Assembly (NCBI GenBank): GCA_026874595.1
Contig: CM049309.1
Location: forward strand, 38,393,079-38,457,078
DNA from: Sipunculus nudus
Lineage: Eukaryota; Annelida; Sipuncula; Golfingiida; Sipunculidae
DNA: 64,000 nt
Direction of reading: 5' to 3'
Positions 14,101 through 26,100 of this stretch are shown here, one piece after another. Position numbers and translations under genes: made by a program. The notes beneath the pieces were generated by a model. The model searched no databases. It had not been told where the DNA came from and worked only from the letters and a program-made list of their open reading frames with translations. The stretch's first letter is position 1; the number at the start of each line of letters is the position of its first letter.

Positions 14101-17100
14101 ATGATTAATATCCATGCAAATAATCATGGTGATCAATGCATTAGTTCTTCAGATACTTGAGCTTTTGTATCAAATTTTTCATTATTCTGGGGGGGGGGGG
14201 GTATTTTGGAGCCCCATTGCTCAAAGAATATGGGTAACAGAGACCTAATTCCAGGTTTCCAAAAAGATCTTTCATGGACCTCTTTGTATGTAAAGTTAGA
14301 AGATTCCAGGTCCAGCGGTTACAATTTGTGCCCTATTAACAGATGACAGCATCTTATGAGATCTAAAAAATAGAGAAACAAGATACCTATGGGTCACTGT
14401 GCTCAGCTGACGTTAACCTTGAAGGTAAAAATCTAAAGAATATCTAATGGAGATAAAGTGTAAGAGGAAGAGGTAATAAAGGCCATGGTTGGTTTATATG
14501 ATTGGTTTGTATTGATGAGCAAGAAATTGTTGCAAAAAATATTTTGTGACCTGACCATGTGTTTCCTAACGTTGAAACTAAAGCATGTGAGCAGTTTGTG
14601 AACAAATGATCTGTACTATTACCATGATCATTAGTTGGTTTTTCGATTAGCTGTTGACATTTCAGTAGTTTACACATTTGTTCAATTGAATCTATTTTTT
14701 TGCATAATATATATTTTTAATTATATATGTATTTTTTTTCATGAAATGTATACAGCTGAAATATAGCTAATTAACAACATAAAACAGGGCAAACAAATCT
14801 CAAATTCTGCTGAGGCAGGAAAATAATGAACAAATGTTTGTATTAAATCCTGATTTTTTTATCACATCAATTATTTTCTAATTTAAGTTTATATTTCTAT
14901 ACATTTCCAATTTAACATATATATCTGAATATAAAAGTTGATTCATAATTCTCAATTGCATCATCATAAATCTCAATCTTGTCAGATAACACCACATCAT
15001 GCATACAAATGTTTATTTATTTTTTACCACAAAAATATATCTTTTAAATCTGCAAAACAATAAATATCTAAAAATTATACTTGATTTAGATTTCACAATT
15101 TTTAATTGTGTCTTAATTTATCAATAATGTGCTTCATATTTTATAATAATTTAAGCATACTGATGGGTTCATTTATATTTGTTAAAATCATTTAAAAGAA
15201 AACTGATTTCGTTAAAAATGCTACATTACACAACATTGCATCTTCTGGATTACACCTTAAATTATTTTTTCAAGGAAAGTTTTTGCATATCGGAGTGGAA
15301 ACAGCATTACAATTAAGGAGATACAGTGAAAACAATACCAATTACTGCATAACACTTGGTGGGTTGGGTTTGCGGGGGGGGGGGGGGGGGGGTGATTGGG
15401 GTGGTGATATGAGAATAACTGTACACCTGTCACAGCGGGGGATCTCCTCCAATGACTGTAACAAATCAGAAACCCTGGCATAGCTGACTTCCAGTGACCT
15501 GGAGTGGGACCCTGCATCTGTAATCAAATCAAGTGACTACAGAAAAAACAAGGGACCTATGGGTCACTGTACTCAGCTGACGTAAACTTTGAAGGTAAAA
15601 ATCTAAAATAATATAAAATGGAGATAAAGTGTAAGAGGAAGAGGTAATAAAGGCCATGGTTGGTTTATATGATTGGTTTGTATTGATGAGCAAGAAATTG
15701 TTGCAAATAATATTTTGTGACCTGACCATGTGTTTCCTAATGTTGAAACTGAAGCATGTGAGCAGTTTATGAACAAATGATCTGTACAATTACCATGATC
15801 ATTAGTTGGCTTTTTGATTAACTGTTGACATTTCAGTAGTTTACACATTTGTTCAATCGAATCTTTTTTTTGTATAATATATATTATTAAATATGTTTTT
15901 TTATGAAATGTATACAGTTGAAATATAACTAATTAACAACATAAAAAATGGCAAACAAAGGCTGATCTCAAATTCTGCTGATGCAGGATAATAATGAACA
16001 AATGTTTGTAATAAATCCTCATTTTTTTATCAATTTTTTTTAAATTTAAGTTTATATTTCTATACATTTTCAATATAACATATATATCTGAATATAAAAG
16101 TTGATTCATAATTCTCAATTGCATCATCATAAATCTCAATCTTGTCAGATAACACCACATCATGCATACAAATGTTTATTTATTTTTTACCACAAAAATA
16201 TATTTTAAATTTGCAAAACAATAAATATCTAAAAAAAATACTTGATTTAAATTTCACAGTTTTTAATTGTGTCTTTATTTATCCATAATGTGCTTCATAT
16301 TTTATCATAATTTAAGCATACTGATGGGTTCCATTATGACTGGTAAAATCATTTAAAAGAAAAATGATTTCTTTAAAAATGCTACATTACATAACATTGC
16401 ATCTTCTGGATTACACCTTGAATTACTTTTTCAAGGTAAGTTTTTGCATATCAGAGTGGAAACAGCATTACAATTAAGGAGATACAGTTAAAACAATAAC
16501 AATACTGCATAACACTTGGTGGGTTGGGTTTGCAGGGGGGGGGGGGGGGGTGATTGGGGTGGTGATATGAGAATAACTCTACACCTGTCACAGCAGGGGA
16601 TCTCCCCCAGTGACTGTTACAAATCAGAAACCCTGGCATAGCTGACTTCCAGTGACCTGGAGTGGGACCCTGCATCTGTAATCTGTAATCAAAGCAAATG
16701 ACTACAATAGAGCCTCAAGAAAAAAAATCAATAACTAGCTTAATTTTCAAGCTTTTACTTCCAAATTTCAGATTTAAACAAATTAAATATTTATGTTTAC
16801 ATGGTGTGAAAATTAAATCAATGGTACTTACAGGAAAAAAACGTGCCATGGTCAAAGTTGGGCAAAATTTAAGGTACTGATTTTATTTTTATGCTAATTA
16901 CTAAAAAAATTTACAAAATTCAGATCTAATTTTGGGTAAACAATTAAATCTTAATTAAACATAGTTATATACTTGGGAAAATAGACTCTAGTTTCAAAAT
17001 TTTTCATGTTAAGTGAGTAAATATTTTTCCTGATTTTTTACAAAGTCCATTATGTTTGGGCCATAACTTAAAGAATTTATACTAAACAGACTTAATTTCT

Positions 17101-20100
17101 GGCATGTACATAGGAACTATATAGAAGAATATTTATGGTAAATATGAGAAAAAACAGATGAGTGGTTTTGATATTAGGCAGTCCTGAAGTGTGAAAATAG
17201 GATTTTAATAAAAAATTGAGGTTTTTCCTTAATTTTTCAAAGGAACGAAGTCGCAAAGACCCAGTTTTCAGCTTGGTAGGAGATCTTGGGGACATCTAAC
17301 ATTATGCTGAATTTTGGATTCCTAGGTCTTACGGTTTCAAAACGTGCCACATCTACGGACGGACGGACGGACGGACGGACGGACGGACGGACAGACGGAC
17401 GGACAGACGGACAATGGACGACGACTATAGCTCAGATGACTTATAGTCAGCTGAGCTAAAAATCAATAACTAGCTTAATTTTTAAGCTTTTATTTTCAAA
17501 TTTCAGATTTAGACAAACTAAATATTTATGTTTACATGCTGTGAAAATTAAATCTATGGTGCTTACAGGAAAAAAACGTGCCATGGTCAAAGTTGGGCAA
17601 AATTTAAGGTACTGATTTTTTTTTATGCTAATAACTTAAAAAATTTACAAAATTCATATCTAATTTTGGGTGAAAAATTGAATCTTAATTAAACATAGTT
17701 ATATACTTGAGAAAATAGACTCTAGTTTCAAAATTTTTCATTTTAAGTGAGTTATTATTTTTCCTGATTTTTTACAAAGTCCATTATGTTTGGGCCCATA
17801 ACTTAAATAATTTATATTTTACAGACTTAATTTCTGGCAGGTACATAGGAACTATATAGAGGAATATTTATGGTAAATATGAGGAAAAACAGATGAGTGG
17901 TTTTGATATTAGGCAGTCCTGAAGTGTGAAAATAGGATTTTAATAAAAAATTGAGGTTTTTCTTTAATTTCTCAAAGGAACGAAGTCGCAAAGACCCAGT
18001 TTTTGGCTTGGTAGGAGATCTTGGGGACATCTAACATTATGCTGAATTTTGGATTCCAAGGTCTTACGGTTTCAAAACGTGCCACATCTACGGACGGACG
18101 GACAGACGGACAGACAGACGGACGACGGACAATGGACCACGACTATAGCTCAGATGACTTATAGTCAGCTGAGCTAAAAAATTAAAAAATTCGAAAAAAT
18201 ACAGGTGGCGCCACCAGTTTGCAGAAACTGATGAAACACTCCATGATCAATATCCATGCTAAGAATCATGGTGATCAATGCATTAGTTCTTCAGATACTA
18301 GAGCTTTTGTATCAAATTTTTCTATTTTTCGGGGGGGGGGGGGGGTACTTCAGAGCCCAATAGCTCAAAGAATATGGGTAACAGAGACCTAATTCAAGGT
18401 TTCCAAGGAAATTTTTCATGGACCTCTCAGGATGTAAAGTTAGAAGATTCTAGGTCCAGGGGTTACGATTTGTGCCCTGTTAACAGACAGACGGCCGGAC
18501 GGACCATGGACAAAGAGTGATTGCTTAAGCTCAGATGACTTACAGTCAGCTGAGCTATTTAAAAGCAAATAAAACTGACAGCCATATATGTAACATATAT
18601 ATGGTTGAAATGTACATTTTGTTCTAGTCACTAAAAATTTATCTAGTGGACTGAGTGCATACGAAATGCTGCACAGCACATGGTGTGACCCTGTGTAACT
18701 ACTGGGTAAGGAGCGTATCAGCTGAAATGTTTCCATTAGTCACTTCACTAGGACAGGCTTGGTTACAGACAAAAACAACAAAAGCCTCACATAGATGACA
18801 CAAGGGAGCACGGTAACAGCTTAAATGCTTCTTAATCATTTGTTTGTGAAGTTTTTGTATCAGCAGTTTTAGCACATCAAAGATTAGATAATATTAACTT
18901 ATTCATATGGTGTTTGAAATTTTTAGTTTTCAAAGTAATAGTATATAGATAGAATTGAGCTGTAACAGTAAAGATAATATCAGGTAAATGATAAGAGAAA
19001 TATCAGTCAAATAACTTCTCATTTCCTGCTGTGCCATTGTCACCCCTAACTTAACGTGAAAACTTTACAACGGATATATCCTATAAAACAATAGGATGGG
19101 TTAACGCTCGCCACTTGATTTCATTAATCAAGAAATTAGATCCTGGTCATTACAGGTGACATTTCCAGGTTCTTTTAAGGACGTGTATTAAAATACCAGA
19201 CAATCATACACCTAGATCAATAGAAACTATGAGACATCAGGTTAAATTCACAAATATAATTCAAGACAATACTTACAGAGACACAAATGTGAGTGTGTGC
19301 GTTGATGTGTCAATACGACAGTTCTTCACATTAAAATTACTGGATAATTACTGAGTCCATGGTTTGTATAAAAAAACCATAAAGTCCAGATCCTTCAGAG
19401 ATCTCTGGTTACTGTTTTGTGTAGAATCTAGCGTATGGTTAGCACCATATAGCTCTAGTCTTTCTGAGTTTAGCGATCTTCAGCTGATCTTGCTTGTCAG
19501 CGACCCGGGTAGGTTTACGTTCACATGCATGCAATAACGCTCTTTGTTTATGTAGAGCTTAGAGTCCTTGACCTTGCTCGTGTAGCAACGGTTTCACGGC
19601 TTACGGCGGTTATGTATCTAGGTCAAGCTGAACTAGGCCGGCAGGTGACGAGCGCGCTCTCTCACTTTATCACCAATACGAAGCTCTGTCGGCAGCACGG
19701 CTGAGTTCTCATGAGCTGGGTCCTTGCCTCATGTAGAAGCTTGCTTCCATGCCGTTCCTGGCGTTTCAATGTTCCTACTCCCGTTCGTGCGTGATGCCAC
19801 CTCAAGCTTCAAGACCCAACTGAAGGCAGCCTCCAGCGTCTCTCCCTGAACTCTGACGTCACAATCGTCGTCACATTACGGCGATCCGGTTCTCTGATTG
19901 GCTTATTTCTCAAGTGTCCCTATAAGGATATATGTGACCTAGTTTGACTGTTAGCGTCACCATGGCGACCCACATACCAAATGTAATAATTACACACGAT
20001 GCGTGACACGGATAAATCAGCTGATAGCCGATGGGATTCCATACAAGAATACACAATATATATATATGGGTCATTCCGCAGTAAAATGAGCAATTACGTA

Positions 20101-23100
20101 TATATCTGGTCTCTTCTTATTCATTCATCAGCAAGTAGTTAAAGGTTTTACACAAATACATATAGTTAAATACCTTGGCATGGGTTCTCCATCCATCCAA
20201 TCTGAGACAATAAAGGATGGATTATTACTTGTGCAGGCCCGTCCCAATATATGCACTTTCAGACAAATAGCATGTCTCCTGAGCAAGGAGCTAATATATT
20301 AGGTCATTTGGTAGAGTAGATAAAGAACTCATTCATTACCTTAATTAGCTAAATTAAAATACACAATAAGGTGTTCAGATTCCATTGTTGCTTGAAGCAA
20401 TTGTTGCCACTAACTTTTTTTTGCGAGCATTTCTGATCTGTCCCCCAGTTTTGAGTCAACTCCGTCACATAAAGAATTATATCCAAGCAAATTGACAGTT
20501 ACATATTTATATCTATACAAAGCCAAATATAAAATGTTGCATGGACATACTTTATCCATGAAACACTGTTTTATACATAACATGTATCTAGTATAAGAAA
20601 TGGAACCCTTTATGTCTTCATCCTGGAGGGTGGAAAATTAACGTGTCAACTCCGTCACAGCTTTTTCACCCTCATAAATAGATAAATGGGTAAAATGTTA
20701 TTATGTTCAAGAAAAACATGTGTTTTTTGTTTAAAATCTTCAATAACTGGCTTATAACATGATTTTCAAAAAAATTATAAATTAAAAATCAAGCATTTGT
20801 CAACTCCATCACAGTCAACTCAGTCACGTGATGGAGTTGACATGTCTGTATTTTGAGCACTGATTACTTAACAAAGCTTTCACCATTATTATATATACTA
20901 ATATATTGTATATTTCATTAGATTGCAACTATATTTTATGTGTAAGCTTAATTATTATTCAATTTATTTAGTTCCAGGCAATATTATTGATTTATGAATT
21001 GGCTAACTAATGAAATACAGTAACCCAGCAGAAAAATCTTGCATTTTGGTATTCTGACCTGATACATCCACTGCTATTTATATAACTGAATATTTTCATA
21101 TTTAACAGCATGGGCAATTGGCAATCTAAATTATTTAAAAATAAAATGAAGCTAGATATGATACAGGGCATTCCCTCTTGAAGCCTGTGTTCCATATAAT
21201 CAATAAAGATATGACCCCAGATTCATAGTGGTTTCATTCTGCTGAAGAGTGTCAGACCTGTACCTTGAACCACAATATCCAGTCATTTAGAATACATTTG
21301 CTAGATTTTGACAGCATTTAATACATCCTGTCCCAGCAGGAAAAGCTAAGCATGTTGCAGCAGACTTGGTCAATTATTGTGCTATAATATATTTTTGTCT
21401 GTGGACATTAATATGATTTAATTATTCATATGTCCATTGTATGACACTTGATTGTAGAAATGCTGCATAAAATAAAAAAATAAAAACAAATAGTGTCAAT
21501 TTCTCTTTTCCTGCTAACATGCTGCTTCTGGTTCCCACAAAAGACAGTGGCAACATAATAACAGAATCTTTTTTGCAAATGCAGACACTGATGAAGATGA
21601 CTCCGTGACACCTGGAATTGCTCTTCAGTTTCAGTAAAACCTGTTTCATTGTTCAATGTAACTGTTAATTTGGTTTTACAAAATAGTTTTCCACTTTTGA
21701 ACTGGTAAATGTGTACAAACAGAAACTTTTGCACTACCTGTAACTCTGTTGTTGAAACATCCAGAGTCAATAGTGCCAATCTTGTTGGATATATTATCTA
21801 GTTAGGATTATGAATAATTACAACTTCTTGCATCACTGAATTTATTTGGCAGCTGATGGACAGTTCCAGTCCTCTAGTGGTCAGCAAAAAGAAGGCAAAA
21901 CTGAATCTACAACCCTTACAAAGAGCAGCCCCATCTCCTCTTAAGGTCTTTTACCCTGTCTCGCCTCCCAGAGATTTCAATGGCCTTTAAAATATTTCAA
22001 GACATCTACAGACCCCAAAACTGACAAGGAAAAGGAAATTTAAATCAACTGTAGGATGTCTAATCATTTTGAATTACCTGTGCTGTATACTTTAAATATT
22101 ATAAACAAACAGTCAAGTTGTTTTCATGAGTTTGCAGAGAAATATTTAGTTATGCTACAACAGATTTTCTTCTGTCAGCTAGAACTTAAATAAGAGCAAA
22201 TTTATGTGACACAATCAAGTGCTGGTGAATAAAAAAAAATTAAATGCCATATAAGGAAATATTTGATCACAGAAGACTTGTGCATGAAAATAATTAAGAG
22301 ATTTATAAAGTCATATGTTAGAGTATACCGGTCAAAAGCCTGTTCTGTCAACTCCGTCACAAATACTCATGGTCTTTGCCAGCTAAATATTATCAAGGGT
22401 ATCATTTAACAACACAGATTTTTCTGTTATAAATGTAAATAAAGGAAATCTTGATTTATCTAATGATGATTTAATCTGTTTTTATTAGAATAATTGTCTT
22501 TACCTGAGAAAAAGAATTAAAGAAAAAAATGGTTTTTGATAAAGTTTGCAATTTTCTTAACCTTTTTTGTATATACATTGGTCTAATTCATAAGGCAAAG
22601 TTATATTTAATTTTCTAAGGGAGGAATGATATTTTGCCATTGTCTTGTATTATTTAACTGGTGTCATCTCCTTAAATTTTGTAGTTCAGATCAATTAACA
22701 TGACTGTGACGGAGTTGAAAAAGTGTTTTACTGAGCTTTGGATGATTTTTATTTTCAAAAAAGACTTTGCTGTTTAAGCTGGGCTTTAATGTGTTAGTGA
22801 AACTAGACATCTCTGCCTACATGTGCTACAAATTTAAGCCAGATATGACAAAAAAATTTTTTGACCAAGCAGTATCACCAGTTTGCCCAATTTACTGTGG
22901 AATGACCCATATACAATCAAGACCTGTCAACGCTTTAGGATGACGCTTCACGTCAATATCAATAGAGAACAGACTTCGTTAAACTATGATACAAAACACC
23001 GTACATATTGTCACCGATTTCTGGCGACATCACCCCCTCCTTTTAAGGAAAATACACAGTATTTTCTCGATACATCGTATCTTTCTATCTTACAGGGTCC

Positions 23101-26100
23101 AGCTAAACATATTTACATGTAGCAATACATAGCAATACATAAGGGTCATGTAACAAGTTGTCATTAGTACATGCCCACGGTCTATGACACAGGGCAAAAT
23201 CTAGTACATGTTTAGACTTAACTGGCTAAACATTATAGCTCATTACATCCTAACATTCAGGCAGTCTGCTAAGAAAATCAGGTCCATGGTTTAGTTTACC
23301 TGACACTGCTTCAATATCAAATCTAAACTCTTGTAGAACCAGTGCCCATCTCATTACTCTCTTATTAGCACATTTTGATTTGCTAATACACTTTAATGGT
23401 TTGTGGTCGGTCTGAATGGTGAACGGTCTACAAGCCAGGTACATCTCAAATTTCTGTACAGACCATACAATTGCTAATGACTCTTTCTCGATGGTGGAGT
23501 AATTTCTCTCCCTGGGCAATAGTTTACGACTGGCATAAGCTACTGGGTGCATGATCCCCTCGTGTCTTTGCATCAGGATACAGCCAATACCCACATCAGA
23601 TGCATCACATTTCAAATAAAATTGTTTACTGAAATCAGGTAGCTTCAGTATGGGAGGGTCTGACAGTTTAGCCTTTAGAGAACTGTACGCGTTCTCGTGT
23701 ACGGGTTTCCAGTCTAGTTTGTTAGGTTGACCTTTCCGCGTTAGATCAGTCAAGGGCACCGCTATTTCCGCATAGTTTGGCACAAATTTTCGATAGTACC
23801 CTGTAAGACCTAGGAATGCTCGCAAAGCCTTCTTTGTCTTAGGTCTATCAGTGCTCTGTTTCCCCGTCTACACCGTCAGGATCATGTATAGAATCAGGTG
23901 CGCCCTTGGCTACCGCTGCCAGAATATGCTGGGGCTCGTTTCTAGCATGGTACCGTTTCAGCATATTCACGTGGAAGGTTTTAACCTTATCGCCAATCTT
24001 AATCCGATAGTCTAAGTCCCCAACCCTGTTTACAATAGTATAGGGGCCTTTCCACTGTACCATTAATTTGTTCCGCTCCGTCGGGAGTAACAACAAAACT
24101 TCGTCTCCCGCCTCAAACCTGCGCGTGCATTTACCTCTATCATATACCAGTTTGTGTCTGTTCGCTGATTTGTTCAACGCCTCTCTAGCTAACGCGCATG
24201 TGTCGCTTAGTTTGTCTTGTAGGTCCAGGACGTATTGGTACGTGGTTTTAGTCTCGACGCTAGTATCTCGCTTGGTCCACAGATCCCTTAGAATCCGCAT
24301 CTGTCCTCTAACGATCCTACCATAGAGCAACTCAAAGGGTGAGAACCCTGTGCTCTCATGTGGCGCTTCTCGGTACGCAAAAAGCACGGCGCTGAGGTAC
24401 CGATCCCAATCTCGCGGTCTTTCCTCGCACATCCGTTTCAACATTAACTTTAACGTTCCATTGAATCTCTCCACCATTCCGTTGCACATAGGATGGTAAG
24501 GAGTAGTGGTGAGCTGTCTTACAGACAAAACACGGCTAACTTCTCGCATGAGGTCTGATGTAAATTGTGTTCCCATGTCAGTAAGCACCTCTGACGGCAC
24601 TCCTAACCGCGCATAAATATCAACTAGCGCATCAGCCACAGAGACTGTATCTATGTTCTTTAAAGCAACAGCCTCCGGATATCTAGTGGCATAATCCATA
24701 ACGGTCAGAATATACCTGTGACCTCTCTCAGACGCTGGATGGATCGGCCCAACCAGATCCATCAAAATTCTACGCCAGGGCTCATCAATTAATGGCATCT
24801 GGCCTAACGTAGCTCCAGGCACCTTGCCTTTCGGTATGGTTTTCTGGCAAATGGGACAAGACTTGCAAAACTCAGCAATGTCATTATACATCCCTTTCCA
24901 GAAAAACTGAGTTCTCACGCGGTCGTGCGTTTTGTCTATGCCCTGATGGCCCTCCATAACCGCTTCGTGGCCCATCCTCATTACGTCGTACCGTAACGTC
25001 TGAGGTACCACCACTCGAGATCCATCTTGATCTCCCCGTTTATCACTCACAACCCGAACTAAATATCCGTCCTCAATTCTAAACGGACTATCATTTCTAG
25101 CCTCTCTAGCTAGCCTCCAATACGGCGCTAAAGACCCATCCTCCTCCTGCGCCTTCAAAAATTCAGCCGGACTCACATCGGCAACTGGGCTTGCAACATT
25201 CAAGCTACGCGTCGGTATCTGTTTCTCTCGTGCAGCGCTCCGTGTCTCCACCGCGGACGACACCTCCTTTTGTGACTCTATACCGTCACACACTATGCCT
25301 GAGGACGGCTCAGACTTCCACGTCGGGTCCGGATCATACGGATCACGCGCTCCCGCTACGTTACCTAGCGCTAAATCACATACAGCATCCCCGACCACCA
25401 TTGCCTCGATAGTACCGACAAAGTACGCACAGTCCACATTAATCCTAGCCGTAGGAAATTGTCTTACAGACCCGTCGAACAACCTACACTCGACCTGGTG
25501 TCCGGTGAACTGATTCGGCTCCACGTACGACTCACGTATTCCTGCCGAGGAACATCCCGAATCCCGCAGCACCCTCGCTGACTTACCATTCACCAGCCCT
25601 TCACACACAGGTAACGAGATTCCGCCTTCTGTCTGGGCAGCAAATCCTAACGACTGACTCGGACTCTCTACTTCCGGTTTCACCGCACCGACTGTCTCCG
25701 TTTCCGCCTCGACTACTGCCATTGACATAGTCTCCGGTTTCTGTTTTGGGTTATACGGGGGGCTAAAATTAGTCCTATACCTCTGCTGATCGCCAGCAGC
25801 ACGCCCTACTTGAGGGGAAGACCTAGGCCTCGACCGGGCACTAGTCTTACATTCCCGCGCCTTATGTCCCAGTTCATTACATAAATAACATCTGATGCCT
25901 CCTGATGGCTTAAATGTCTGACCGCCCGGACTGCGCTCAACCTCTCGCTTCTCTCTAGGCTGAGATACCGGTTGCGCTGGACGCGGCACATTATTGCCAT
26001 AACGAGGACCTGCTGTAAGGCTGTGTACACCGTGAGCCTCCGTATAACTCTCGGCTAAGTCTACCATACTATCAAAGTCACGACACCGTCTCTCTTTCAA

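Larger units (their letters stand above)
12628..18557 (-). mobile_element. Pearl-like (Helentron-type) element, split by a second one
   Basis: The left end is caagtggcccttgggtcatg, next to ctcagctgac. The right end is an ACGG-rich tract and a near-perfect 29-bp palindrome (about 18529-18557). Inside are tandem units of about 320-340 bp carrying 'caggtggcaccacc', 'gtgatcaatgcatt' and 'taacagagacctaatt'. The block 12700-12880 is the reverse complement of the tail of the copy at 58096-59878, so both are one family. At 14378 a unit breaks off in 'tagagaaa' and resumes at 18177 in 'attaaaaaattcg', with another element between. No TIR or target duplication is seen; inserts appear to sit between T and T (A and A on the other strand), as Helentrons do. 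Confidence 0.7.

Noticed and set aside
14444-15848. Pair of similar frames (MCKLLKCQQ...) on the minus strand
   Set aside because: They are copies of the 1.17-kb tandem duplication of a non-coding element, not paralogous genes.
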